A DNA stretch of 64,000 nucleotides from Dyella sp. C11 (GTDB lineage: Bacteria > Pseudomonadota > Gammaproteobacteria > Xanthomonadales > Rhodanobacteraceae): the NCBI RefSeq assembly GCF_003121485.1, contig NZ_QAVX01000002.1, positions 338,454 to 402,453 on the forward strand, read 5' to 3'. The position numbers and the translations under genes are program-made. Under the pieces are notes generated by a model. The model was not told the origin of the DNA. It searched no databases and saw only the letters and a list, made by a program, of their open reading frames with translations. Shown here in pieces: positions 52,412 through 61,485 of this stretch (position 1 is the first letter of the stretch; each line of letters starts with the position of its first letter).

Positions 52412-53712
52412 GCAAGACCGGGCAATCCTGGGGTCGCTATCCTCAAGCGGACCAGACGATCATTTCCATCAGCGATCGGCATGCGGCTTTGCCTTCCGTA
52501 GCCGGAAGCGCGCTGCCGCACGGCAATGGGCGTAGCTACGGTGATAGCTGCCTCAATGATGGCGGCACGCTGCTGCATGCGCGTGCGCTGGATCGCTTCA
52601 TCGCTTTCGATCCACAAACAGGCGTGCTCGAATGCGAAGCGGGCGTGCTGTTCTCCGAGATCCTGGATCTTGTCGTACCGCAGGGCTGGTTCCTGCCGGT
52701 CACACCCGGCACGAAGTTCGTCACCGTGGGTGGCGCCATTGCCAACGACGTGCACGGCAAGAATCACCACAAAGCCGGCACGTTCGGTCGCCACGTTCTG
52801 TCGCTGGAACTGCTCCGCTCTGATGGAAGCAGGCGCACCTGCAGCCCCGAGCACCATCCGGACTGGTTCGCCGCAACGGTTGGCGGTCTCGGTCTCACTG
52901 GGCTCATCACCAAAGCGACCATCCAGCTGCGACGCGTCGCCGGACCGTGGATGAGCGGCGAGGTACATCGTTTCAAGGATCTGGATGGTTTTTTCCGACT
53001 GTCCCAGGCATCTGATCGCGACTACGAATACACCGTCGCGTGGATCGACTGTGCGAGCGAAGGCAACGCGCTGGGGCGCGGCATCTTCACCCGCGCCAAT
53101 CACGCACCGGCTCATCCAGATAGCCGTCCAACGGCACCATCGCGTCGTTTGCGCGTGCCGTTCACGCCGCCGATCTCGCTGATCAATCCGCTGAGCCTGC
53201 GTGCATTCAACACGCTCTATTACCACCGGCAACGCGAGAGCGTGGGTCATCTCACCATGCACTACGAGCCGCATTTCTATCCGCTCGATGGCATCGGCGA
53301 CTGGAACCGCATCTATGGGCCGCGAGGCTTCATGCAATACCAGTGCGTGGTGCCGCCGACGAGATCGGCCGATTGCATGGAGACGCTGGTGAAGACCATC
53401 GCCGCTTCCGGCGAAGGCTCCTTCCTGGCCGTCCTGAAGCAATTCGGCGATGTTCCTTCACCCGGCCTGCTCTCGTTTCCGAGACCCGGTGCCACGCTGG
53501 CGCTGGACTTCCCCAATCGCGGACCCCGCACCCTTGCCTTGCTCGATCGCCTGGACGACATCGTGGCGAACGCAGGCGGCGCCGTGTATCCGGCCAAGGA
53601 CGCGCGCATGCCGGGCAAGTACTTCAAACACTATTTCCCCGCGTGGGAATCCTTCAGCCCATACATCGACCCGAAGTTTTCTTCCAGCTTCTGGCGTCGG
53701 GTCACGGAGTAA
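52408..53712 (+). CDS. dprE1: DprE1-like FAD-dependent decaprenylphosphoryl-beta-D-ribose 2-oxidase
   Basis: A 434-residue oxidase of the FAD-binding-4/ALO group. The FAD-binding stretch includes GNGRSYGDSCLNDGG near residue 36 and VTPGTKFVTVGGAIANDVHGKNHHKAGTFGRHV near residues 98-130, matching DprE1. The C-terminal part has PGATLALDFPNRG. DprE1 oxidises the 2-hydroxyl of lipid-linked ribose, and DprE2 then reduces the ketone to arabinose. In Mycobacterium the residue that benzothiazinones attack is a cysteine just before VDFP; here the equivalent position appears to be alanine (LALDFP). The gene overlaps the UbiA fusion by four bases and is two bases from dprE2, so all three are one translation unit. 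Function rests on family plus order. Confidence 0.87.
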   Translation: MSKTGQSWGRYPQADQTIISISDRHAALPSVAGSALPHGNGRSYGDSCLNDGGTLLHARALDRFIAFDPQTGVLECEAGVLFSEILDLVVPQGWFLPVTPGTKFVTVGGAIANDVHGKNHHKAGTFGRHVLSLELLRSDGSRRTCSPEHHPDWFAATVGGLGLTGLITKATIQLRRVAGPWMSGEVHRFKDLDGFFRLSQASDRDYEYTVAWIDCASEGNALGRGIFTRANHAPAHPDSRPTAPSRRLRVPFTPPISLINPLSLRAFNTLYYHRQRESVGHLTMHYEPHFYPLDGIGDWNRIYGPRGFMQYQCVVPPTRSADCMETLVKTIAASGEGSFLAVLKQFGDVPSPGLLSFPRPGATLALDFPNRGPRTLALLDRLDDIVANAGGAVYPAKDARMPGKYFKHYFPAWESFSPYIDPKFSSSFWRRVTE

Positions 53713-53714
53713 GC

Positions 53715-54452
53715 ATGCAAAAGGTCGTCATCATCGGCGCCACGTCCGCCATTGCCGAAGCCACGGCACGCCTTTACGCCGCGCGTGGGGCCCAATTGTT
53801 CCTGATTGCGCGAAACGCAACGCGGCTAACGGACATCGCCGCCGATCTGCGCGTGCGCGGTTCGCAGGAAGTGTTCCATGCCTCGCTCGACGTCAACGAT
53901 CTGGATGCACATGCACATGTCATTGAACAGGCCTGGGCGGCGCTAGGCTCCGTGGACGTGGTCCTGGTGGCACACGGCACGCTTCCGGACCAGGCACAGT
54001 GCGAGTCTTCCGTGGAGGTGGCTCTGAAAGAGTTCTCCACCAACGCCACATCGACTATTGCGCTGCTGACTTCGATGGCACCGCGATTTGAAGCTCAGCG
54101 CAGTGGTGTAATGGCCGTGATCTCGTCTGTCGCCGGCGACCGTGGTCGCCAGAGCAACTACCTGTACGGCTCTGCCAAGGCAGCTGTCTCGGCTTTCGCA
54201 AGCGGTCTACGCCAACGCATGGCCAAGGTCGGCGTGAATGTGCTGACCATCAAGCCAGGCTTTGTCGATACGCCGATGACCCGCGAATTCAAGAAGGGCG
54301 CACTCTGGGCCAAGCCGGACGACATCGCGCGCGGCATCGTGCGCGGCGCCGATCGCGGCCGCAACGTGATGTACCTGCCCTTCTTCTGGCTGCCGATCAT
54401 GCTGATCATCCGCCACATTCCCGAGTTCATCTTCAAGCGCATCAAGCTCTAA
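53715..54452 (+). CDS. dprE2: DprE2-like short-chain dehydrogenase/reductase
   Basis: A 245-residue SDR. The cofactor motif is VVIIGATSAIAEATARLYA near residue 5. The active site has Ser in VISSVAG near residue 138 and Tyr151-x3-Lys155 (YGSAK). The later motif IKPGFVDTPMTREF is typical, and a hydrophobic C-terminus (FFWLPIMLIIRHIPEFIFKRIKL) is seen in DprE2 and could keep the enzyme at the membrane beside its lipid substrate. It should reduce the 2-keto intermediate from DprE1 to polyprenyl-phosphoryl-arabinose. It starts two bases after dprE1, and an epimerase gene follows five bases after its stop. Confidence 0.87.
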   Translation: MQKVVIIGATSAIAEATARLYAARGAQLFLIARNATRLTDIAADLRVRGSQEVFHASLDVNDLDAHAHVIEQAWAALGSVDVVLVAHGTLPDQAQCESSVEVALKEFSTNATSTIALLTSMAPRFEAQRSGVMAVISSVAGDRGRQSNYLYGSAKAAVSAFASGLRQRMAKVGVNVLTIKPGFVDTPMTREFKKGALWAKPDDIARGIVRGADRGRNVMYLPFFWLPIMLIIRHIPEFIFKRIKL

Positions 54453-54457
54453 CGCCC

Positions 54458-55408
54458 ATGAACAATATCGACAAGCATTCCAAGCTCGTTCTCACCGGCG
54501 CGGCCGGGCTGGTAGGCCAGAACCTGATCGTGGAATTGAAGGCGCAGGGTTACACCAACCTCGTCGCCATCGACAAGCACGAATACAACCTCGGCATTCT
54601 TCGCCAGCTGCATCCGGATGTGCAGGCTATCCACGCCGACCTCGCCGAAGACGGCGACTGGAAGGACGCGTTCGCCGGCGCTGCCTGCGTCGTGCAGCTG
54701 CACGCGCAGATCACCGGCAAGTACACCGAGCTTTTCACCCGCAACAACATCGATGCAACCAAGCGCGTGCTGGACGCCACGCGCCAGCACAACGTGCCGT
54801 ACATGGTGCACATCAGTTCGTCGGTGGTGATCTCCGTCGCGGATGACGATTACACCAACTCCAAGAAAGCACAGGAAAAGCTCGTTGTCGAAAGTGGCAT
54901 CAAGCACTGCGTGCTGCGTCCGACGCTGATGTTCGGCTGGTTCGATCCCAAGCACCTGGGCTGGCTGTCGCGCTTCATGGCCAAGACGCCGGTATTCCCC
55001 ATTCCGGGCGACGGCCGCTACATGCGCCAGCCACTTTATGAACGCGACTTCTGCCGCTGCATTGCACGCTGCATCGAAACGCAGCCCGATGGCGATGTCT
55101 ACGATGTGGTGGGCGATACGCGTATCGACTACGTGGACATCATCAAGACGATCAAGCAGGCCAAGAATCTGCACACCATGATCGTGCACATCCCCTATGG
55201 CCTGTTCCACTTCCTGTTGCGGGTGTACGCAATCTTCAGTGGCAAGCCACCCTTCACGGCTGACCAGCTCAAGGCGCTGACAGCAGGAGATGAGTTCCAC
55301 GGCATCGACACGCAGCAAGTCTTCGGCTTCCGGCAGACACCGTTTGCCGATGCCATCAAGGAGAGCTATTGCGACCCGCAATACTCTCGCATTGTCCTGA
55401 GGAGATAA
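54458..55408 (+). CDS. NAD-dependent epimerase/dehydratase family protein
   Basis: A 316-residue extended SDR. The NAD-binding motif is TGAAGLVGQ (Gly14-x2-Gly17-x2-Gly20), and the catalytic pair is Tyr132 and Lys136 (YTNSK). The C-terminal half contains a hydrophobic stretch (IPYGLFHFLLRVYAIF) unusual for soluble sugar epimerases, suggesting a membrane-bound or lipid-linked substrate. It follows dprE2 by five bases and so belongs to the same operon. It could modify the polyprenyl-linked pentose or supply another nucleotide sugar; the substrate cannot be assigned. The stop is followed by about 95 bases of AT-richer sequence before the next gene. Confidence 0.82.
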   Translation: MNNIDKHSKLVLTGAAGLVGQNLIVELKAQGYTNLVAIDKHEYNLGILRQLHPDVQAIHADLAEDGDWKDAFAGAACVVQLHAQITGKYTELFTRNNIDATKRVLDATRQHNVPYMVHISSSVVISVADDDYTNSKKAQEKLVVESGIKHCVLRPTLMFGWFDPKHLGWLSRFMAKTPVFPIPGDGRYMRQPLYERDFCRCIARCIETQPDGDVYDVVGDTRIDYVDIIKTIKQAKNLHTMIVHIPYGLFHFLLRVYAIFSGKPPFTADQLKALTAGDEFHGIDTQQVFGFRQTPFADAIKESYCDPQYSRIVLRR

Positions 55409-55504
55409 GGCAGCGAATCCTGCACTGGCACGGAACGCGCCGAATCGGGGAGCAGCATTCTGCGGCACAACGAGAATTTTTTCGGCAAGTTTTTTTGGAA
55501 AGAG

Positions 55505-57412
55505 ATGATGAATAGGACCTCTCAAGTGCAACATTCATCGACAGCCAGAGCGGCAACGCGACCCGGAATGCTCGTTGCGGTCCTCGCGATAGTTGTCCTA
55601 GTGGCGGCAGCCCGATCCGTTTGGGTGTCCTTATACGGTACGGACATTCCGTTCTGGGACCAGTGGTCCCAGATCATGACGCAGATTGCGCCACTCAAAG
55701 AGGGGACGTGGCGGGTCAGCGAATATTTTTCTCCCCACAACGAGCACCGCGTGCTCTTCACCCGCCTGATCAGCATGGCCTTGATGGAGCTGAACGGGGG
55801 CATCTGGAGCAACCTGGTCGAGGCTTACGCGAACACGGTCATCTATAGCGTCACCATGGCGCTGTTCTATGTCCTTGCATGTCGCGGGGCCACCCGCTCT
55901 TTTGCGTTGCTCATGCTGCTTGCAGTGGTGATTCTGGGCATCATGCCGTACGACTGGGAAAACACTCTTGTCGGGTTCCAGAACCAGTTCTACGTCATGA
56001 TTGCTTTTGCCATAGCGCTGGTGGGTATCGCCAGCTATGGCCGCCCCAACCTGGCCACAGCCGGCCTGCTCGCAGTGGTCGCGTTTGTTGGTCTGTTTAC
56101 GATGGCTTCGGGTCTTTTTGCAGCAGCTGCTGTCTGCGCCGTGGTTGTTCTTCGCACATGGCGGGCGCCTTTGCCCAAAATCTATGTTGCGTGCGTCGTC
56201 GCAGCGATGATTCTGGTCGTACTGTGCGGCTTTCTGCTACTTCCGGATACACCGGGGAATGGAGACTACAAAGCGCAAGGACTGATCGACCACATCCACG
56301 CTTTTGCCCTCGCACTCGTCTGGCCATTAGTCCCTGTGAGACCCAGGCATTTCCTGCTCGCGACCATGATCTGGGCACCAAGCCTCATCTGGCTGATCAA
56401 GTTTCTGATCACCAGAACCACAAGGGATCGCGACATTTTTCTCATGGGAATCATCGCGTGGGTGCTTCTCCAGGCCGTTGCCATTGCCCATGCCAGAGGC
56501 CACAACATCACTTCGATTCCGTCGCGTTATTCCAACATCTGTGCGCTCGGATTGCTGGCCAATCTCGGGCTCGCTTTAAGCTTGGTTTTCGACGAACAAC
56601 TTGGCGCGCACAGGAGGACCCTTGGCCAGGTCGCCATTGCCTTAGGCGCTGGAGTTATCGCCTTCGTCTTTATAAAGCGTTTCCCTGATGACATGGATGT
56701 CGTGCATCAACGTTACGATTTCAGTCGAATGGAGACCTTTTATACGCGCTCCTACCTCCGTTCGAAGAACCCAGCATTCCTTCAACACCCTTCCCTGACT
56801 ATCCCGTTTCCCAATGCAGAGCTGTTGAAAACCTTTCTAGATACGCCGGTCGTCCAAAGCCTGCTGCCGCCATCGCTGCAACCGGACCGTGCCTCTGTTC
56901 CCGACGTCTCGGCGAATCAGAAGTCTTTCGCCGATACCGCGCTTGATATACAGAAATCCGTCCAGCACTTCATGGCCGGGCTGGGTGTCTCTACTCCTTC
57001 CATTTTCTTCAAAGAAGAAGACGGCGACTTGAGCACTGGGGACTCGCCCATAGGCGCGTGCTCAAACACCGACGTCAATGAAACGGAGGTAAGCACCGCC
57101 CCCTTCGTTGCAAAAAGCAACGATCCTATGCGTTTTTACGGCTGGGTCATCAACCCACAAAGCCGCATCACGGGGCGCTTTTTCATCGTGCTTTCGGGCC
57201 CCAAGACCTACAGGCTGGAAGTGAATCCTTTCATGAAGCGCCCGGACGTGGTCAAGGTCATGCACTCGAAGCCTCGAGATACATTTGGGTATCGTGCTTA
57301 TGGAATCCTTCTGGGGGTTCCTCCGGGAGATTATGCCGTCCAATTGACGACAGCAGCGAATCCGGCCCAGCTCATCTGCAAACTGCCGTTCCAGCTGGTT
57401 ATCACTTCTTAA
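55505..57412 (+). CDS. Polytopic membrane protein, GT-C glycosyltransferase-like
   Basis: A 635-residue protein I do not recognise by name. Its first 400 residues hold about ten hydrophobic segments, beginning near residue 22. The first external loop contains YGTDIPFWDQW (Asp47 and Asp52) and SPHNEHR (residues 76-82). Acidic residues in the first large loop are characteristic of GT-C enzymes that use polyprenyl-phosphate sugars. The C-terminal 230 residues are soluble and beta-rich. Base composition is clearly lower in GC than its neighbours, and rare codons such as TTA and AGA appear, a sign of transfer. Position beside the lipid-arabinose genes makes it the best candidate for the transferase that uses that donor; this is an inference. 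GGAAAGAG precedes the start. Confidence 0.65.
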   Translation: MMNRTSQVQHSSTARAATRPGMLVAVLAIVVLVAAARSVWVSLYGTDIPFWDQWSQIMTQIAPLKEGTWRVSEYFSPHNEHRVLFTRLISMALMELNGGIWSNLVEAYANTVIYSVTMALFYVLACRGATRSFALLMLLAVVILGIMPYDWENTLVGFQNQFYVMIAFAIALVGIASYGRPNLATAGLLAVVAFVGLFTMASGLFAAAAVCAVVVLRTWRAPLPKIYVACVVAAMILVVLCGFLLLPDTPGNGDYKAQGLIDHIHAFALALVWPLVPVRPRHFLLATMIWAPSLIWLIKFLITRTTRDRDIFLMGIIAWVLLQAVAIAHARGHNITSIPSRYSNICALGLLANLGLALSLVFDEQLGAHRRTLGQVAIALGAGVIAFVFIKRFPDDMDVVHQRYDFSRMETFYTRSYLRSKNPAFLQHPSLTIPFPNAELLKTFLDTPVVQSLLPPSLQPDRASVPDVSANQKSFADTALDIQKSVQHFMAGLGVSTPSIFFKEEDGDLSTGDSPIGACSNTDVNETEVSTAPFVAKSNDPMRFYGWVINPQSRITGRFFIVLSGPKTYRLEVNPFMKRPDVVKVMHSKPRDTFGYRAYGILLGVPPGDYAVQLTTAANPAQLICKLPFQLVITS

Positions 57413-57533
57413 AACACATCATTCCCGCCACTGGGCGGTTGAAGCGAGCAGGGCCTACCCCCGCTCTCGTCATCACCCTGGCAGCAGACAACCTGGCCGC
57501 CTTACCGGCGCCTATGCACTAGAGAATGCCCTC

Positions 57534-58835
57534 ATGACCAATCAACGAATTGTCGTCCTCGGCGCCGGCCCCATGGGCCTGATGGCAGCCATGGAGCTAC
57601 TGAAGCAAGGCCACCAGGTCGATATCTATGAAAGAGACGATCGCATAGGCGGCATGTCGGCGACCTTCAATTTCGATGGGCTGGATATCGAGCGCTATTA
57701 CCACTTCATCTGCAAAACCGACTTCCCGCTGTTCCAATTGCTCGATGAGCTCAAGCTGTCGGACAAGCTGCGCTGGACCGACACGAAAATGGGCTTTTTC
57801 TATAACGGGAAACTCTACAAGTGGGGAACGCCCACTGCGTTGCTGGCCTTTGACGGGCTAGGCTGGATCAGCAAGTTCCGCTATGGCCTCCACGCCATGT
57901 ACACCAAGGGCATCAAGGACTGGCGCCCATATGACGGGATGAACGCCACAGCTTGGTTGCGCAAATGGATTGGCGAGCGCGCCTATAACGTCCTGTGGAA
58001 GAGCCTGTTTGAACTCAAGCTGTTCGAATACAGCGAAAACATCTCCGCTGCCTGGATCGGCACGCGCATCAAGCGCGTCGCACTGTCGCGCCGCAGCCTC
58101 ATGCAGGAAACCATGGGCTACCTGGAAGGTGGCTCGGATGTGCTGCTGAAGAAGATGGAGCAATTCATCCTTGAACGCGGCGGGCGAATCCATCTCAAGT
58201 CGGGTATCGATCGCGTTGAAGTCAACGAGGGCAAGGTCGCGGGCATCGTCGTCAATGGCGAAACGATCGCTTGCGACAGTGTCATTTCCACGGCACCGAT
58301 TCAGTACGTCCCACGGCTTGTGCCGGAGCTTCCGGCCGATTTCGTGAAGCGGATCGATGCCATCAAGAATATCCCTGTCGCTTGCGTCATCCTGAAGCTG
58401 AAGCAGCCGCTCAGTGAGAATTTCTGGATGAACATCAACGATCCGTCCATTCAGATTCCTGGCGTCATCGAATACTCCAACCTCAATCGCATGTCGCCGT
58501 CGATCGTGTATGCGCCCTTCTACATGCCCAAGACACACCCCAAGTGGGCTCAAAGCAACGATGCCCTCATAGAAGAGGTCATTGACTACCTGAAGAAGCT
58601 CAATCCGAACTTCGACCCAACCTGGGTACTGGCAAAGCACTGCCACCGCTACGAGTTCGCCCAAACGATTTGCCCGCCGGGCTTCTACGACATGCTTCCC
58701 AGCATGAGGACACCGGTGGACGGCTTTTTCATGGCGGACACGGGCTATTACTATCCCGAGGATCGGTCGATCAATGAGAGCATTGAGGTAGCCAAAACCC
58801 TAGTGAAAGCGGCGGTAGGCAACCAGGGCTCATGA
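57534..58835 (+). CDS. FAD-dependent oxidoreductase, amine-oxidase/protoporphyrinogen-oxidase-like
   Basis: A 433-residue flavoprotein with the dinucleotide fold IVVLGAGPMGLMAAMELLKQGHQVDIYERDDRIGGM at the N-terminus and a closing FAD motif near residue 400 (VDGFFMADTGYYYPEDRSINESIEVAK). The body resembles the amine-oxidase/PPOX/UDP-galactopyranose-mutase superfamily, with no decisive motif for any one member. Homologues of this type often sit in polysaccharide loci next to GtrA genes. It could act on a lipid-linked or nucleotide sugar. The gene follows a 121-base gap and is two bases upstream of the GtrA gene start. Confidence 0.8.
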   Translation: MTNQRIVVLGAGPMGLMAAMELLKQGHQVDIYERDDRIGGMSATFNFDGLDIERYYHFICKTDFPLFQLLDELKLSDKLRWTDTKMGFFYNGKLYKWGTPTALLAFDGLGWISKFRYGLHAMYTKGIKDWRPYDGMNATAWLRKWIGERAYNVLWKSLFELKLFEYSENISAAWIGTRIKRVALSRRSLMQETMGYLEGGSDVLLKKMEQFILERGGRIHLKSGIDRVEVNEGKVAGIVVNGETIACDSVISTAPIQYVPRLVPELPADFVKRIDAIKNIPVACVILKLKQPLSENFWMNINDPSIQIPGVIEYSNLNRMSPSIVYAPFYMPKTHPKWAQSNDALIEEVIDYLKKLNPNFDPTWVLAKHCHRYEFAQTICPPGFYDMLPSMRTPVDGFFMADTGYYYPEDRSINESIEVAKTLVKAAVGNQGS

Positions 58836-58836
58836 G

Positions 58837-59235
58837 ATGAACAAGCAGTTCATCTTGTTCGTCGTCGCAGGCGGTACTGCCGCCTGCGTAAACTTTTTTT
58901 CCCGCATGGTGCTCAGTCACTGGCTCGTCTTCAGCGCGGCCATCGTCGTTGCCTACGTACTGGGCATGATCACGGCGTTTGTGCTCAACCGCCTGCTGGT
59001 ATTCAAACAGGTGAGCCATTCGATGCGCCACCAGGTGTTCTGGTTCACCGTCGTTAACCTGGCAGCCGTGTTGCAGACACTTGCCATCAGCCTGTTGCTT
59101 GTCGAGTGGCTGTTTCCCCGCACGGGGTTCGGCTGGCATCCTGAAACCGTAGCCCATGCCATTGGCGTTGCCGTACCCGTGGTGACCAGTTTCGTGGGGC
59201 ATAAGTACCTGACCTTCAAAAGCGTCGCGGGCTGA
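58837..59235 (+). CDS. gtrA: GtrA-family membrane protein, candidate polyprenyl-phosphate sugar flippase
   Basis: A 132-residue protein with four membrane segments (about 5-25, 32-55, 66-90 and 102-122) and the GtrA signatures FVVAGGTAACVNFFSRMVL, ITAFVLNRLLVF and HKYLTFK at the C-terminus. GtrA proteins are thought to move polyprenyl-phosphate-linked sugars across the inner membrane. In mycobacteria the GtrA-like Rv3789 is encoded next to dprE1. Here it comes two genes after the GT-C-like protein, so it fits a flippase for the lipid-linked arabinose. It starts one base after the FAD-enzyme stop. Confidence 0.88.
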   Translation: MNKQFILFVVAGGTAACVNFFSRMVLSHWLVFSAAIVVAYVLGMITAFVLNRLLVFKQVSHSMRHQVFWFTVVNLAAVLQTLAISLLLVEWLFPRTGFGWHPETVAHAIGVAVPVVTSFVGHKYLTFKSVAG

Positions 59236-59482
59236 AATCAGGCCGATAAGGTACTTATTTTTTAAACGTGATCAGATTTTTCACCCCGCCGTCACGGCTA
59301 ACAGCCAAGTGCACGGGGGCTGAGCGTGCTCGGCACGACAATGCCTCCCCTGTGGGTTTTCAAACGCAAGCGCATTACAATCAATCACTTCCATGGGTGC
59401 CTCTGGGGATGCACTCACCTTTTTGCGGGACCGATGCAGGATGCGCACGGGTCTTCGCGTTTGCCGTATTTGAGGAATAGCT
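59236..59482. other. Intergenic region before the RgpF pair, no gene seen
   Basis: The first 50 bases are AT-rich (TTATTTTTTAAACGTG) and could hold a promoter for the RgpF pair. No terminator hairpin with a clear T-run, repeat or RNA gene is apparent. Confidence 0.35.
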
Positions 59483-61435
59483 ATGCCGGAAGACAAGGCG
59501 GAATCGTCGTCAACCATGCGCCGACTCTGCATTTTTTCGTTCTACGACGGCGATGGGATCGTTGACGACTACGTCTTTTATTTCCTCAAGGAAATGGGGC
59601 GTTACGTCGAGCGCATTCTCTTCTATTCCAATGGCCCGCTGTCGCGCGATTCGGAAATTGCGCTGCGGGATCTCGGTCATGAAGTAATCCAGCGATCGAA
59701 TGCGGGCTTCGACGTGATGGCTTATAAAGAGGGTCTGCAGCATATTGAGTTCGACAAGGACAATCGCTATGACGAAGTCCTCATGGTCAACCATACGTGC
59801 TACGGGCCCATCTTTCCGTTCGATGAGTTGTTTTCGACCATGTCGGAACGGTCGTGCGATTTCTGGAGTGTCACGGCGAGCCTTGAGACTCTGGCTAAGC
59901 CATCTTCGGGTGTGAGCAAGCCGCCCTATTACCTCGACACCAATTTTATCGCGGTCCGAAAGGACATGTTGCAATCCCACGCGTTTCGCAACTACTGGAA
60001 AGCCATCGAGCCGAGTTTGACGGCCGATGCCGCCGCCAGAAGCCACGAGCGGGTTTTCACTGATTATTTTGCCAAACTTGGCTACTCGCATCAGTGCTAC
60101 CTGGATTGCACCAAATACGGAACGCGGCTCCCGGCGCTTTACGACATCGACGAAACACTAATCGATCGCAATCCGCTCCTGCGCAGGGATGCATTCCTCA
60201 GCGATCCGCGGGTGATCGAGCACAACGCGGTGGATCTTCCGCGTGCATTGGGAGTCATCGCGGGAACTTCAACCTACGATCAAGCGCTGATCTGGAAGAA
60301 CGCTGTCCGATCGGCCGAGTTGCGCATGCTCAATGCCAATGCTGCACTCACCAGCGTATTGCCCGATGTAAGGCTCAAGCAGGGTGAGTATCCGAAGGGA
60401 CGAGAGCGCGTAGCGGTATGCGCGCATGTCTACTACACCGACATGCTCGATGAGATCCTGGCGCTTACGGACACTATTCCGGGCAACTATGACTTCATCG
60501 CCACCACGGAGACGGAAGAAAAGAAGCGCTCCATCGAGGACAAGGTTCGCGGTCGAAAAAATGTCGCCAATGTAATCGTGCGCGTCGTCGAGCAAAACCG
60601 CGGACGGGACATGTCTTCGCTGTTCATCACCTGTCGCGACCTGTTCCTGGAGGATCGCTATGACGTCGTCTGCCGCCTGCATACGAAGAAATCGCCACAG
60701 GTAGCGGCGGGCCAGGCCAACAACTTCAAGCGACACATGTTCGAGAATCTCTTGAACAGCCCCGGCTACACGGCGAATGTCCTGGACATGTTCCACGACA
60801 ACCCGTGGATAGGTGTCGCCGTGCCGCCACTGGTGCACATTGGCTATCCCACCATGGGGCATGCCTGGTTCACGAACCGCGAGCGCGCCGAAGAGCTTTG
60901 CCAGATGCTGGGCCTCCGGGTAACCATGGACAGAGACACTCCCGTCGGGGCCTTCGGCACGATGTTCTGGTTCCGTCCAAAGGCGATCAAAGCGCTCTTC
61001 GCACACCCTTGGCAGTGGACCGATTTCAATGCCGAGCCCAGGCACGTGGATGGCGGCCTGGCTCACGTTCTTGAGCGATTGATTTGTTACGCCGCCCAGA
61101 ACGAAGGATTCACCACCCAACAGATCATCAGCTCGCATCTCGCGTCCCGCAATTACGCAATGCTTGAATACAAGCTGCAGCGCCTGTCCGCATCGCTGCC
61201 CAACGGTGAATTCAATCAGCAGGTGGATATTCTCGACGCGTGGAAGCGCGCGGAGTATCGCGAGAACGTCCAGGCCACGCACAGCCCTGTCGCTCACCAT
61301 GCGCCATGGCAGCCCACCGTCAGGCAGGCTTGGGGCGAGGTTGTGCTGGCCATGAAACGTTCGCTGGCGCACCGCTCGCCCGGCACCACAAAGCTTTTGC
61401 GCCCGGTCTACCGAGGTCTGGCCCGGAAGAGCTGA
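59483..61435 (+). CDS. RgpF-family rhamnan synthesis protein, copy 1
   Basis: A 650-residue protein of the RgpF (rhamnan synthesis F, PF05045) family. The N-terminal half (about 12-290) starts MRRLCIFSFYDGDGIVDDYVFYFLKEMG and includes MVNHTCYGPIFPFDELF and a DTNFIAVRKDML motif. The C-terminal half (about 305-560) has VCAHVYYTDMLDEILALTD, VEQNRGRDMSSLFI, CRLHTKKSP, and GAFGTMFWFRPKAI. No membrane segment is seen, so it is probably a peripheral cytoplasmic glycosyltransferase. GAGGAAT precedes the ATG. The next gene encodes a close paralogue of identical length. The target glycan is likely rhamnose-rich, by analogy only. Confidence 0.88.
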   Translation: MPEDKAESSSTMRRLCIFSFYDGDGIVDDYVFYFLKEMGRYVERILFYSNGPLSRDSEIALRDLGHEVIQRSNAGFDVMAYKEGLQHIEFDKDNRYDEVLMVNHTCYGPIFPFDELFSTMSERSCDFWSVTASLETLAKPSSGVSKPPYYLDTNFIAVRKDMLQSHAFRNYWKAIEPSLTADAAARSHERVFTDYFAKLGYSHQCYLDCTKYGTRLPALYDIDETLIDRNPLLRRDAFLSDPRVIEHNAVDLPRALGVIAGTSTYDQALIWKNAVRSAELRMLNANAALTSVLPDVRLKQGEYPKGRERVAVCAHVYYTDMLDEILALTDTIPGNYDFIATTETEEKKRSIEDKVRGRKNVANVIVRVVEQNRGRDMSSLFITCRDLFLEDRYDVVCRLHTKKSPQVAAGQANNFKRHMFENLLNSPGYTANVLDMFHDNPWIGVAVPPLVHIGYPTMGHAWFTNRERAEELCQMLGLRVTMDRDTPVGAFGTMFWFRPKAIKALFAHPWQWTDFNAEPRHVDGGLAHVLERLICYAAQNEGFTTQQIISSHLASRNYAMLEYKLQRLSASLPNGEFNQQVDILDAWKRAEYRENVQATHSPVAHHAPWQPTVRQAWGEVVLAMKRSLAHRSPGTTKLLRPVYRGLARKS

Positions 61436-61485
61436 CGCACTGATGACGCGCACAGCACTCCATCTGATCACCCTTTAGGTTTCTG

